From an uncultured Eggerthella sp. (GTDB lineage Bacteria > Actinomycetota > Coriobacteriia > Coriobacteriales > Eggerthellaceae), in assembly GCA_900538545.1 (NCBI GenBank), contig UPYK01000009.1, positions 4,841 through 68,840 on the forward strand: a stretch of 64,000 nucleotides of DNA, in the 5' to 3' direction. Both the position numbers and the translations under genes were made by a program. This document shows, in pieces, positions 17,237-27,025 of the stretch (within the stretch, counting starts at the first letter, position 1; every line of letters begins with the position of its first letter). The notes beneath the pieces were generated by a model. That model was not told the origin of the DNA. It did not search any database and saw only the letters and a program-made list of their open reading frames with translations.

Positions 17237-18148
17237 ATGGATATCGTAGAACGACATGAACAGGGCGCTGCGGTCGAAGATGTGCAGCGTCGTTTGGCCC
17301 AGATGGGCTACCTTACCGAAGACGCGATCGATGGCATCTACGAAGAGCGCACCGCTGCTGCGGTGAGCGCATTTTGTCGCGATCATAACTTGCCAACCGA
17401 TGGCAACGTCGATCCCAAGATCTGGGCGAAGATCGTCGATGAATCCTATGAACTGGGCGATCGCGTGCTCTATCTGCGCGTCCCGTTCTTCCATGGCAAG
17501 GATGTGCGCGTGCTGCAAAACGCCCTTTCTGCGCTCGGATTCGCCACCGGTGGGAGCGATGGCATCTTCGGTCCTCATACCGAAGAAGCGCTCAGGAAGT
17601 TCCAGACGAATCTTGGCCTTCCTACCGATGGCATCGCCGGGGCGTTCACGTTCAAAGCGCTTTTGAACCTGCGTCACTCCTGGGAAGGCAATAGCTCTTT
17701 CAGCCCCATCCCGCACTTCGGATTCGCGCGTGCCGCTGAAGTGCTCGAGTCGACCATGCTCTGCCTGTATGGCACAACGCCTTTCACGCGTTCGGTCGCT
17801 TCTCGTATGTCCAATCTCTCGACCGCGACCAATCCCAACTCCAAGGTGATGAGCGCCGATTCGCTGCTCGTCGATCCAGATGAATCTACAGTCTTCGTCC
17901 AGATCCTCGTAGGGGACGAAGAGGCGGCGGATGCCATCCCCATTGTTGAATATGAACCGGTCGATACGCTTGCCGTACGTTTGAAACAAGCGTACGAGAT
18001 GGCGAAGGCGCACGATCCATTCCGCCTGGCACTTCGTCTGCCTGCTGAGGGCTGGTTGGACGCAGGGGAGGCGCGCTCGGCGCAGCATTATGCGATCGTC
18101 TTGCTCGATGCATTCTGCACAGCGCTCGATACAACAGACACGAACTAG
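17237..18148 (+). CDS. Protein with two peptidoglycan-binding domains
   Basis: This 303-aa protein has two PG_binding_1 repeats. Residues ~13-65 carry VQRRLAQMGYLTEDAIDG and residues ~88-142 carry VRVLQNALSALGFATGGSDG; both contain the DGIxGPxT-type turn. The C-terminal ~150 residues are alpha/beta and not recognised. No amidase zinc ligands are visible, so it differs from CwlM-type proteins with an amidase domain. There is also no signal peptide, hinting at a cytoplasmic regulatory role rather than a wall hydrolase. It sits between the polyprenyl synthase and glmU, both supplying cell-wall precursors, which fits a role in wall-synthesis control (inference). Confidence 0.75.
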   Translation: MDIVERHEQGAAVEDVQRRLAQMGYLTEDAIDGIYEERTAAAVSAFCRDHNLPTDGNVDPKIWAKIVDESYELGDRVLYLRVPFFHGKDVRVLQNALSALGFATGGSDGIFGPHTEEALRKFQTNLGLPTDGIAGAFTFKALLNLRHSWEGNSSFSPIPHFGFARAAEVLESTMLCLYGTTPFTRSVASRMSNLSTATNPNSKVMSADSLLVDPDESTVFVQILVGDEEAADAIPIVEYEPVDTLAVRLKQAYEMAKAHDPFRLALRLPAEGWLDAGEARSAQHYAIVLLDAFCTALDTTDTN

Positions 18149-18235
18149 TAGCCATGGTCTTTCTTGCAGCAAGGTCTGCGAAGAGGGACCATGGTTGCTA
18201 TACTGGCGAATATAACGAACGATCGAAAGGGATCA

Positions 18236-19603
18236 ATGGAAGCTTCAGCCCTTATTCTCGCTGCCGGGGCCGGCACGCGCATGAAATCATCCAAGCCAAA
18301 AGTGGCACATAAGATACTTGAAAAACCCCTCATTCGCTGGGTGGTCGATGCAGCCCATGGTGCTGGCATCAAATCGGTGGTCACCGTCGTCGGTCATGGT
18401 CGCGAGCTTGTCGAGCCGCTGGTCGAAGATACGCAGGTCGTTGTTCAGGAAGAACAACTTGGAACCGCGCACGCAGTGAAGACCGCGCGCGAGGTGCTCG
18501 CTCAGATGCCCGGTCCGCTCGTGGTGCTCACGGGTGATTCTCCGCTCATTCGACCGGAAACGATCACCGCATTGGTAGAAGCGCAACAGGCTTCGCAAGC
18601 GGCGGTCGTGGTGCTGAGCATGGAGATGGAGGATCCTTCAGGCTATGGTCGCATCGTGCGTGATGCGCAAGGTGGGGTATGCGCGATCGTGGAGCATAAG
18701 GATTGCACGCCTGAGCAGGTCACGATCGGCGAATGCAATTCGGGCTTCTACTGTTTCGACAAGGAGTTCCTCCTCACCGCACTCGATGAGGTTTCGACCC
18801 AGAATGTTCAGGGCGAATACTATCTTACCGATGTGCTCGAGCTTGCCTATCAGGCTGGTCGCGCGATCGGCTGCCTTCGCGCTGAAGATCCGCTCGAGTG
18901 CATGGGCGTCAATTCGCGCTCGCAGCTTGCTGAGGCGAGTGCTTGTTTGCAGGCGCGCATCAACACTGCTCATATGGAAAACGGGGTCACGATCATCGAT
19001 CCTGCTACCACCTGGATCGGCCCCGATGTAAAGATCGCACAAGATACCGAGATCTGGCCGATGAGCTTCCTGTTCGGATTCACATGTGTGGGAAGCGATT
19101 GCGTTGTCGGCCCTCATTCGCGTTTGGTCGATACTATCGTGGGGAAGGGCTGCACACTCGAAGAGACGATCGCACTTGAATCGCGCATCGATGATGACGT
19201 TACGTGCGGTCCGCGTGCTTATCTGCGCCCTGAAACGCATATGTGAGTTGGTTCGAAGGCGGGCACGCACGTGGAGATCAAGAAGTCCACGATCGGGAAG
19301 GGGTCGAAGGTTCCTCATCTTTCCTATATCGGGGATGCGACGCTTGGCGAAGATGTCAACATCGGAGCAGGCACGATCACATGCAACTACGACGGCGAGA
19401 AGAAGTGGCCCACCACCGTGGGCGATCGCGCGTTCGTGGGAAGCGATGTCATGCTCGTTGCGCCGGTTTCGGTGGGAAGCGATTCCCTTATCGGTGCCGG
19501 CTCGGTCATCACGAAAGATGTCTCGGCAGGAGCGCTCGGTCTTGGCCGTGCACGCCAGACCGAGATCGAAGGCTGGAACGAAAAGAAGAAGAAAAGCCAA
19601 TAA
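18236..19603 (+). pseudogene. glmU: GlmU, bifunctional UDP-GlcNAc pyrophosphorylase/acetyltransferase, interrupted by in-frame TGA
   Basis: The full frame is 454 sense codons, close to the usual 456 aa of GlmU, with a single in-frame TGA at 19244-19246 and no frameshift. The N-terminal uridyltransferase shows LILAAGAGTRMKSSKPK and the GTAHAV and GECNSGFYCF regions. The left-handed beta-helix acetyltransferase continues after the TGA with HVEIKKSTIG, HLSYIGDA and GAGTITCNYDGEKK. The stop falls between the equivalents of E. coli Arg333 and Lys351, so both acetyltransferase pieces would be incomplete. GlmU makes UDP-GlcNAc for peptidoglycan and is normally essential, so readthrough, a sequencing error, or a second copy elsewhere must be considered. 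The start ATG (18236) has AAAGGGA; the upstream in-frame ATGs lack sites. A GTG at 19271 could restart the C-terminal 110 residues, but no good site precedes it. Confidence 0.8.
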
Positions 19604-19694
19604 TACCGCCGTTAGGTAAGTTCGCCTGACCATTCGAAGTCGAATTGACTAGAATAGGTCGATGTGAGTCGACTGAAGAAGAAAGAGATGCGAT

Positions 19695-20669
19695 ATGAGC
19701 AACATGACTAAGACAATGGCCGTCTTCTCGGGATCCGCGCATCCTGAATTAGCTCGCGAGATTGCGAATGCGCTCGGCGTTGAACTGGGAGATATCCATC
19801 TTGAGAAGTTCGCCAATGGCGAGATCTATGCGCGCTACAACGATAGTATTCGTGGTGCGGATGTCTTCTTGATCCAGTCGGTCGCAGGCGAGTCGGTCAA
19901 CGATGCGCTCATGGAATTGCTCATCATGGCCGATGCGGCCAAGCGTGCTTCTGCGCGTACGGTCACGGCGGTCATCTCTCATTACGGTTATTCGCGTCAA
20001 GACCGCAAGGCTTCAGCGCGCGAGCCCATCACGGCGAAGCTCGTGGCGAACATGCTCACGGCTGCAGGGGTGGATCGCATCATCACGATCGATCTTCATC
20101 AGGGCCAGATCCAGGGCTTCTTCGACATTCCGGTCAATCACATCACGGCACTTTGGACCATCGCCGATTACTTCAACAAGAAAGGCCTCGATTCTGAGCG
20201 CTTATGCGTAGTGAGCCCCGATCTGGGTCGTGCGAAAGCAGCGAAGAAGCTTGCCGATCTTACGAACGCGAGCATCGCCATCATGCACAAAGAGCGCCCC
20301 AAGCATAACGCTGCCGAGATTACCGCGCTCATCGGTGATGTCGAAGGCAAGACGTGCATCCTGAACGACGACATGATCGACACGGCTGGTTCGGTCATCG
20401 GTGCGGTCAAGTCGCTCAAGAACAATGGTGCCGAGAAGATCTACGTTACCGCAACCCATCCCATTCTTTCGGGTCCTGCCTTCGAGCGCCTTCATGATCC
20501 CGATATTGAAGAAGTGGTGGTCTGCAACACCATCCCCATTCCTGAAGAAGAACTCGCTAAGGGCAAGATCAAGGTGGTTTCGGTCGCTCCGCTCTTCGCG
20601 CATGCGATAAATGCGGTCTTCTCCAATGGCTCCATCTCCGAGCTCTTCGACCCGGATTTCGCGCTCTAA
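19695..20669 (+). CDS. prs: Ribose-phosphate pyrophosphokinase (PRPP synthetase)
   Basis: This 324-aa protein has the class I PRPP synthetase layout: SGSAHPELAREIANALG at the N-terminus, the ATP-flexible region YSRQDRKASAREPITAK near 100, DLHQGQIQGFFDIP near 135, and the ribose-5-phosphate loop LNDDMIDTAGSVIGA near 220. It makes PRPP for purine, pyrimidine, histidine and tryptophan synthesis in the cytosol. Its position after glmU is the classical glmU-prs-pth order of Gram-positive bacteria. pth starts two bases after its stop, so they are surely co-transcribed. Confidence 0.96.
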   Translation: MSNMTKTMAVFSGSAHPELAREIANALGVELGDIHLEKFANGEIYARYNDSIRGADVFLIQSVAGESVNDALMELLIMADAAKRASARTVTAVISHYGYSRQDRKASAREPITAKLVANMLTAAGVDRIITIDLHQGQIQGFFDIPVNHITALWTIADYFNKKGLDSERLCVVSPDLGRAKAAKKLADLTNASIAIMHKERPKHNAAEITALIGDVEGKTCILNDDMIDTAGSVIGAVKSLKNNGAEKIYVTATHPILSGPAFERLHDPDIEEVVVCNTIPIPEEELAKGKIKVVSVAPLFAHAINAVFSNGSISELFDPDFAL

Positions 20670-20671
20670 CG

Positions 20672-21238
20672 ATGTATCTTATCGTTGGCCTGGGAAATCC
20701 TGGCGAAGACTACGCTCACACGCGCCACAATGCCGGCTTCGATACGATCGATGTGCTGGCAGGTGAATGGGGCGCGAACTATTGGAAGGACAAGGGCGGC
20801 GCGCTCGTTGCCGAAGTGAAGCCCCGTGCGCTCGATGGTGAAGCGATCATCCTTGCAAAACCCCAAAGCTATATGAATCTCTCTGGCGGTCCGGTCGCCA
20901 ATCTCATGAAAGCCTATGGCGTCTCTCCTGATGAAGTCATCGTCATTCACGATGATCTCGATCTTCCGTCTGGCTCGATCCGTGTGAAGCGTGGGGGAGG
21001 ACACGCGGGACATAATGGCCTGCGTTCGATCATCGACAAGACGAAGACGCGCGAATTCAATCGGGTTCGCATCGGTATCGGTCGCCCACCAGGGAAGATG
21101 CCGGTCGTGGATTTCGTACTAGCCACACCGCGCAAAGAGGCTTTGGAAGAGTTCGAGCATGCTTGCCAGCGTGGGGCAGAGGCGTGTGCCTACTTAGTTG
21201 AGCACGGACTTGAAAAGACACAAAACACCTTCAATTAA
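20672..21238 (+). CDS. pth: Peptidyl-tRNA hydrolase
   Basis: This 188-aa protein has the family motifs VGLGNPGEDYAHTRHNAGF (catalytic His in RHNAG), KPQSYMNLSGGPV, HDDLDLPSG and GGGHAGHNGLRS. It frees tRNA from prematurely released peptidyl-tRNA and is essential in most bacteria. It begins two bases after prs and is followed 69 bases later by the RecJ-RecQ fusion gene. Confidence 0.97.
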   Translation: MYLIVGLGNPGEDYAHTRHNAGFDTIDVLAGEWGANYWKDKGGALVAEVKPRALDGEAIILAKPQSYMNLSGGPVANLMKAYGVSPDEVIVIHDDLDLPSGSIRVKRGGGHAGHNGLRSIIDKTKTREFNRVRIGIGRPPGKMPVVDFVLATPRKEALEEFEHACQRGAEACAYLVEHGLEKTQNTFN

Positions 21239-21307
21239 ACCTCGGCAAACACGCTTCGATATGCGAAAATAACCTACGAACAACAAGACGTATGGTAGGT
21301 ATTCTCA

Positions 21308-24300
21308 ATGTCAGCGAAGATTCTGGTCAAGCAGGTCGACCAGGCGGTGGTAACCCATCTTGCCGAGACCTTCGACCTTCCTTATTTCATAGCTGCTACG
21401 CTCGCTTCGCGCGGGGTCATTCAAGATGAGCAGGTGGAGAGGTTCCTCCACCCATCGCTCGTGCGCGATTGGCGCGACCCGTATGACATCGAAGGCATGG
21501 AAGAGGTCATCGAACGATTGCTCGCAGCGCTCAAACGCAGCGCGCGTATCCTCGTCTTCGGCGATTTCGATGTGGACGGCATAACGGCAACTTCCATCAT
21601 GACACGTGGGCTCCGAGCGCTCGGGGCAGAGGTCATTTCCTTCATTCCCTTGCGCTTCGAAGAGGGCTATGGACTTTCGGCTAAGGCGATCGAGCGCGTT
21701 ATTGGGATGAGCCCCGATCTGGTCATCACGGTCGATAACGGCATCGCTGCCTCCGATGAGGTCGAGCACTTGAAACGCGAAGGCATCGAGGTCATCATCA
21801 CCGACCATCATGAGCCTGCCGAAGCGGTGCCCAAAGGGGTGCCGCTCATCGATCCGAAATGCGGAAACAACCCGAGTTCGATCCTGGCAGGTGCAGGGGT
21901 CGCACTCAAGGCCATTCAAGCCTTAGGGGCTCGACTGGGCAAGCCGCATCTTTGGCACGACCTGGTCGATCTGGCAACGCTGGGCACGATCGCCGATCTT
22001 ATGCCCATGGTGGATGAGAATCGCGCACTCGTTGCAGAGGGCCTTACAATGCTCAACAGCGAACCGCGTGCCTGCATCGAAGCGCTCATGGTCCAGGCAG
22101 GCATAGAGCCCGGCACCTTGAGCTCGGTTAACCTTGGCTTCACGCTCATTCCGCGGCTCAATGCGGCAGGGCGCATGGGCAATGCTCAGCTTGCGCTCGA
22201 TCTGCTTCTCTGCGACGATCCCTCTGAATGCATGCGCCTCGCAGCGCAGCTCGAGGATAACAACAACGAACGCCGCCGCATCGAGGCTGAGCTTTCCGAG
22301 GTTGCTCAAGAACAGGCAGCGCAGAGCTATACGGGTCAACGTGCGCTCGTGGTCTTTGGCGAAGGCTGGCATGAAGGAGTGAAGGGTATCGTTGCTTCGC
22401 GCCTGGTCAATACCTATCGCGTGCCTTCGCTGCTCTTTACGATCGAAGATGGCGAAGCGCGCGGCTCGGGACGAAGCGTAGGAGATATCAATCTCTTCAA
22501 AGCGGTCGAGCACTGCAAGCATCTTCTCACCCGTTACGGCGGGCATGAGGCAGCGGTGGGCGTCACGTTGCCGAGTGCGAATCTCGATGAATTCTACCGC
22601 GAGCTCTGCTCGTATCTCGATACGCTTCCTGCTGAATGCTTCGAGGCGAGTGTGAAAGCTGATGCGATCGTCGATCTTTCGGAGCTCACGCTCGAAAACG
22701 TTGCGAAGATCGATCTCCTTGCTCCCTTCGGTCAAGAGAACGCCGTTCCGCATTATCTTGCGCGAGGTGTGTTCTTGGAGCAGGCAAAAGCGGTCGGGGC
22801 TGAGAAGAATCATCTCTCAGCACGGCTCTCCGATGGGGTGAACAGCGTTGCGGCTATCATGTTCCGTGCTCCCAACATCACGGAGCTGCTCAGGTGCAAA
22901 TGCGCGCTCGATGCGGTATTCCGTCTGCAGATCGATACGTGGAAGAACTACAGAAGCGTCAAAGCGATGGTGGACCATATCGCACCGCTCGATGCTTCGG
23001 ACTGCCCATGCTGCGATCAGGCGACCACCTCCTTTCTCCACGAGCTGAGCGATTCATATTGCGATGCGTGTCCTTCTGCTTCTTTTGGGGCGCAAGAGGA
23101 ACCTTCGAACGCTTTCGTCAAGAGCAACCGCGAGCAGTGGGAGGTGCTCGCGAAGAGAGAACCGCAGACCCTGCGCAGCAAGCTCGCTTCTGCTCTCATT
23201 GGAACAGCGACGCTCCATGAAGCGCAAGCCAAGACGCTCGATTTGCTCGACGCAGGGGAGTCGGTGTTCTCGGTCATGGGAACGGGACGGGGCAAATCGC
23301 TCATCTTCCACCTCTTCGCGATCGAACTGGCGCTCAAACAGCATAAACAGAGCATCTTCCTCTATCCGTTGCGTGCGCTCATCTCCGATCAGGCGTTCCA
23401 TCTGCGTGAGGTGGTTTCACGCTTCGGCATAACCGTCGAAGTGCTCATGGGAGCTACCCCGCAAGAAGAACGCGCGCGTATCCTCGCTGGTCTCGAACGG
23501 GGAAGCGTCGATATCATCCTCACTACGCCAGAATACCTGGCCTGCCACGTGAACGAGCTTGCGAAGAAGGGCTCGTTCGGATTCGTGACGATCGATGAGG
23601 CCCACCATGTAGGACTGGCGCGCGAGGATTTCCGCGTTGCTTACAAGCATATCTGCGATTGCCTGCATGCGCTTGGCGATCCGCAGGTTCTCGCTGTTAC
23701 CGCGACCGCTAACGATGCGATCGCGAAGGGCCTGATCGATCTCTTGCCGCTCGATGTCTATGTGGCAGATGAGTGGGTACGCACCAATCTGCATATCGAC
23801 GATAAACGCAACATACGCAAGCGCGATCTCTACCTTGCTTCGATCGTTGCATCGGGAGAGAAGACGATCGTGTATGTGAACTCTCGCATGGAAACCATCA
23901 TGCTCACCAAGCGTTTGCGCGAACTGGTGCCTCATCTCGCATGGCGTATCGGCTTCTATAATGCGGGGCTTACCCGTGCGGAGCGCAATCGGATCGAGGA
24001 GCTGTTCCGCAATGACGAACTGAGCGTGCTCATAGCTACCTCAGCCTTCGGCGAAGGGGTCGATCTTCCTCATATCCGTCATGTGGTGCTCTACCATATG
24101 CCCTTTTCGGAGGTCGAGTTCAACCAGATGAGCGGGCGGGCGGGCCGCGATGGGGAAGATGCCTTCATCCATCTGCTCTTCGGACGCAATGATGGCTCGA
24201 TCAACCAATCGATCCTGCACGAGATGACGCCCACGCACGACAATATGGCACAGATCTATCGCGAATTGCGTCGTCAGCAGAAGGCGAGCGAAGAGCGCTT

Positions 24301-24640
24301 CTATGCGTTCGCATTCGATCAACTTGCAAGAAGCGTTACGTCGCTGTTCCCGACCTTTTCGGTCTCTATCGATCAGACGCGCTCGGGCGTTGCGGTCTTC
24401 GAAGAGCTTGGTCTGGTAGAAACGCGTACCGAACAGGTGAATGACAATACGCATCATTTCATTCATGTCGTAGACTATAAAGGTAAAGTGGAACTGATAG
24501 ACAGTGTTCGCTACCGCGAGGGTGTGGACGAGATCGCTTCCTTCGATCGTTTCAAGGATTGGGTGCTCTCTTGCTCTGCCGAAGAGCTCGAACGCTGTGT
24601 TCAAAAGCCGCTTATGCCGCACACTGAAGAAGAGAGGTAG
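21308..24640 (+). CDS. recJ: RecJ exonuclease fused to a RecQ-like helicase
   Basis: This 1110-aa protein carries two enzymes. Residues 1-~560 form RecJ, a 5'-3' single-strand exonuclease with DHH motifs FGDFDVDGITAT (~84-95), VITVDNGIA (~139-147) and TDHHEP (~165-170), DHHA1 motifs NAAGRMGNA and RYGGHEAAVG, and an OB-like region to ~560. A cysteine-rich linker follows (CPCC at ~566-569, CDAC at ~585-588), probably binding zinc. Residues ~630-1000 form a superfamily-2 helicase of RecQ type: MGTGRGKS (~657-664), IDEAHH, VTATAND, ATSAFGEGVDLP and QMSGRAGRDG. RecJ and RecQ act together in E. coli to resect DNA at gaps and breaks; here they are one polypeptide. The rel gene starts four bases after the stop. 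Confidence 0.92.
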   Translation: MSAKILVKQVDQAVVTHLAETFDLPYFIAATLASRGVIQDEQVERFLHPSLVRDWRDPYDIEGMEEVIERLLAALKRSARILVFGDFDVDGITATSIMTRGLRALGAEVISFIPLRFEEGYGLSAKAIERVIGMSPDLVITVDNGIAASDEVEHLKREGIEVIITDHHEPAEAVPKGVPLIDPKCGNNPSSILAGAGVALKAIQALGARLGKPHLWHDLVDLATLGTIADLMPMVDENRALVAEGLTMLNSEPRACIEALMVQAGIEPGTLSSVNLGFTLIPRLNAAGRMGNAQLALDLLLCDDPSECMRLAAQLEDNNNERRRIEAELSEVAQEQAAQSYTGQRALVVFGEGWHEGVKGIVASRLVNTYRVPSLLFTIEDGEARGSGRSVGDINLFKAVEHCKHLLTRYGGHEAAVGVTLPSANLDEFYRELCSYLDTLPAECFEASVKADAIVDLSELTLENVAKIDLLAPFGQENAVPHYLARGVFLEQAKAVGAEKNHLSARLSDGVNSVAAIMFRAPNITELLRCKCALDAVFRLQIDTWKNYRSVKAMVDHIAPLDASDCPCCDQATTSFLHELSDSYCDACPSASFGAQEEPSNAFVKSNREQWEVLAKREPQTLRSKLASALIGTATLHEAQAKTLDLLDAGESVFSVMGTGRGKSLIFHLFAIELALKQHKQSIFLYPLRALISDQAFHLREVVSRFGITVEVLMGATPQEERARILAGLERGSVDIILTTPEYLACHVNELAKKGSFGFVTIDEAHHVGLAREDFRVAYKHICDCLHALGDPQVLAVTATANDAIAKGLIDLLPLDVYVADEWVRTNLHIDDKRNIRKRDLYLASIVASGEKTIVYVNSRMETIMLTKRLRELVPHLAWRIGFYNAGLTRAERNRIEELFRNDELSVLIATSAFGEGVDLPHIRHVVLYHMPFSEVEFNQMSGRAGRDGEDAFIHLLFGRNDGSINQSILHEMTPTHDNMAQIYRELRRQQKASEERFYAFAFDQLARSVTSLFPTFSVSIDQTRSGVAVFEELGLVETRTEQVNDNTHHFIHVVDYKGKVELIDSVRYREGVDEIASFDRFKDWVLSCSAEELERCVQKPLMPHTEEER

Positions 24641-24644
24641 TAGG

Positions 24645-26984
24645 ATGCCGCCTAAGAACGCAATACAGAACCTATCGGGCAGCACGACCTCGATCGATCC
24701 CTTCATCGCGGCGGCAACTACGGCGCCGCAGGGGTTTTCGGCTGAAGAGCGCTTCGAGGCGCTCCTCGAGCTGGCCTCAGGCTATCTGAACGAAGATGAA
24801 CTGGCGCTCCTTAAGCGTGCTTTCGCGTTCGCTTCCGAAGCGCATGGTGACCAGAAGCGCAAATCGGGCGAACCGTTCGTCATCCATCCGGTCGAGGTCG
24901 CTATCATCCTAGCCGATCTGCGCATGGACGTCGAAGTGCTCTGTGCCGCGCTTCTGCACGATACCGTTGAAGATACCGCCGCAACCAAAGAACAGGTGGC
25001 AGAAGAGTTCTCGCCGCAGATCGCAGAGCTCGTGGATGGCGTCACGAAGATCTCGAAGATCGAGGTCGAAGATTTGAACGATGAACAGGCGCAGACGTTC
25101 CGCAAGATGCTCGTGGCGATGAACCGCGACATTCGCGTGGTTGTCATCAAGCTTGCCGACCGTTTGCACAACATGCGCACGCTCTCAGCGCTGCGCGAGG
25201 ATCGCCGTATCTTCAAGTCGCGTGAAACGCGCGAGATCTATGCACCGATCGCACACCGCCTGGGCATCAGCTCCATCAAATGGGAGCTTGAGGATCTTGC
25301 CTTCTTCTATCTCGAGCCGAACAAATTCAAGCAGGTCTCGCGCATGGTCTCGGAAACCCGCCATGAGCGCGAGGAATATCTGCAGAACGTCATCGACATC
25401 CTCAAAGAGGAGATGGAGAAGATCGGTGTCGAGGCGCGCTTCATGGGGCGCCCGAAGCATCTCTACTCTATCTATTCAAAGATGACGAAGAAGGGCAAGG
25501 GTTTCTCTGAGGTATATGACCTGATCGCGGTGCGCATCATCGTGGACTCCGTAAGCGATTGCTATTCGGTGCTCGGTGCGGTCCACACGCTCTGGCATCC
25601 GATGCCAGGGCGCTTCAAAGACTACATTGCGATGCCGAAGTTCAACATGTACCAAAGCCTGCACACTACGGTCATCGGTCCTGCGGGACGTCCGCTCGAG
25701 GTGCAGATCCGAACCGAAGAGATGCACCGCGTGAGCGAATATGGCGTTGCCGCTCATTGGCGCTATAAGGAAAGCGGCACGCGGAAGGGGGATAAGGATC
25801 TCGAGAAGCAGATCGCCTGGCTGCGCGAGATGGTCGACTGGCAAGACGAGACGAAGGATTCACGCGAGTTCTTGAAATCGCTCAAGGTTGGCTTGGCACC
25901 GAAGGAAGTCTACGTCTTCACTCCCAAGGGCAAAGCGCTCAGCTTGCGCGCTGGTTCCACGCCGGTCGATTTTGCTTACGCGATCCACACGGAAGTGGGC
26001 AACCACTGCGTGGGAGCGAAGGTCAACGGCAGCATCGTGCCGCTGAGCTACGAGCTCCAGCAGGGTGATCGTGTTGAGATCCTCACGCAGAAGAGCGCCA
26101 GTCCTTCACGCGATTGGCTCAATATCGTGAAGACCCCCTCTGCGCGCTCGAAGATCCGTTCCTATTTCTCGAAGATCTCTCGTGGCGACGATCTCCAGGC
26201 AGGGCACGATAAGCTCACCCGCGAAATGCGCAAGCACGGGCTGGGTATCTCGTCTGCGCAATCGATGCGCGCGATCAAGCAGGTCGCAGAGACCCTCGGG
26301 TTCAAGGACTCCGATGACATGCTCGTCAAGATCGGCAACGGTAAGGAGAGCGCTCAGCTCGTTGCCAACCGCTTGCTGAAGATCCTGGTCGACAAGGGAA
26401 CCGAAGACGCTGAAAAGCCCGGCATTGGCACTTCCGCATCTTCAACAGGCAAGATGCCTCCCATGCTCACGAGCGTCAAGCGTCCGAAGAAGCACGAGAC
26501 ACATGCGGATAACGGCATTGTGGTGCGCGGTATCGACGATGTTCTCGTGCGCCTTTCGCGCTGCTGCAACCCGGTTCCAGGCGATGACATCGTTGGTTTC
26601 GTCACGCGTGGGCGCGGCGTTTCGGTTCATCGTAGCGATTGTCCGAATGCACAGGATCTCAGGCGTCATCCCGAACGCATCATCGAGGTGCATTGGGCAG
26701 ATACCGCGCCTTCAGGTAAGGTATCGTTCAACGTCGAGATCTTGATCGAAGCGCTCGACCGCTTGAATCTGCTTCTCGATGTGGCGAAGGTCTTCGCCGA
26801 TAATGGAGCGAACGTGCTCTCGGTCTCTTCTACCACCCATCGTGATAGCATGGTCGAGATGCGTTTTCTCTTTCAAGTTTCAGATACGACCGCTATTTCG
26901 CGCATCTTGCAGCGTCTCCAGTCGGTCGAGGGGGTATTCGAGGCGCGCCGCATGATGCCGAACGCGACTTCGGATTCAAAATAA
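24645..26984 (+). CDS. rel: Bifunctional (p)ppGpp synthetase/hydrolase (Rel/SpoT family)
   Basis: This 779-aa long RelA-SpoT homologue has an HD hydrolase domain with intact HDTVED at about 105-110, a synthetase domain with GRFKDYIAMPK (the RxKD form of bifunctional enzymes, not the ExDD of synthetase-only RelA), a TGS domain (EVYVFTPKG, GSTPVDFAYAIHTEVG), a zinc-finger-like CCNPVPGDDIVG region and a C-terminal ACT domain. It makes and degrades the alarmone under amino-acid starvation on stalled ribosomes. The ATG at 24645 after AGAGAGG is preferred to an upstream frame that overlaps recJ by over 130 bases. It lies in the run prs-pth-recJ/Q-rel-MBL. Confidence 0.95.
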   Translation: MPPKNAIQNLSGSTTSIDPFIAAATTAPQGFSAEERFEALLELASGYLNEDELALLKRAFAFASEAHGDQKRKSGEPFVIHPVEVAIILADLRMDVEVLCAALLHDTVEDTAATKEQVAEEFSPQIAELVDGVTKISKIEVEDLNDEQAQTFRKMLVAMNRDIRVVVIKLADRLHNMRTLSALREDRRIFKSRETREIYAPIAHRLGISSIKWELEDLAFFYLEPNKFKQVSRMVSETRHEREEYLQNVIDILKEEMEKIGVEARFMGRPKHLYSIYSKMTKKGKGFSEVYDLIAVRIIVDSVSDCYSVLGAVHTLWHPMPGRFKDYIAMPKFNMYQSLHTTVIGPAGRPLEVQIRTEEMHRVSEYGVAAHWRYKESGTRKGDKDLEKQIAWLREMVDWQDETKDSREFLKSLKVGLAPKEVYVFTPKGKALSLRAGSTPVDFAYAIHTEVGNHCVGAKVNGSIVPLSYELQQGDRVEILTQKSASPSRDWLNIVKTPSARSKIRSYFSKISRGDDLQAGHDKLTREMRKHGLGISSAQSMRAIKQVAETLGFKDSDDMLVKIGNGKESAQLVANRLLKILVDKGTEDAEKPGIGTSASSTGKMPPMLTSVKRPKKHETHADNGIVVRGIDDVLVRLSRCCNPVPGDDIVGFVTRGRGVSVHRSDCPNAQDLRRHPERIIEVHWADTAPSGKVSFNVEILIEALDRLNLLLDVAKVFADNGANVLSVSSTTHRDSMVEMRFLFQVSDTTAISRILQRLQSVEGVFEARRMMPNATSDSK

Positions 26985-27025
26985 GGGCTACTGCGTTTTG
27001 TAGCAGCGAACAGGAGGGATTGCCC

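Noticed and set aside
17168..18172. 334-codon minus-strand frame opposite the peptidoglycan-binding gene
   Set aside because: Shadow frame; the plus strand shows two clear peptidoglycan-binding repeats.
19244..19310. Selenocysteine at the glmU TGA
   Set aside because: No stem-loop resembling a bacterial SECIS is evident in the bases right after the TGA, and GlmU is not a known selenoprotein; homologues do not have Cys here that I recall.
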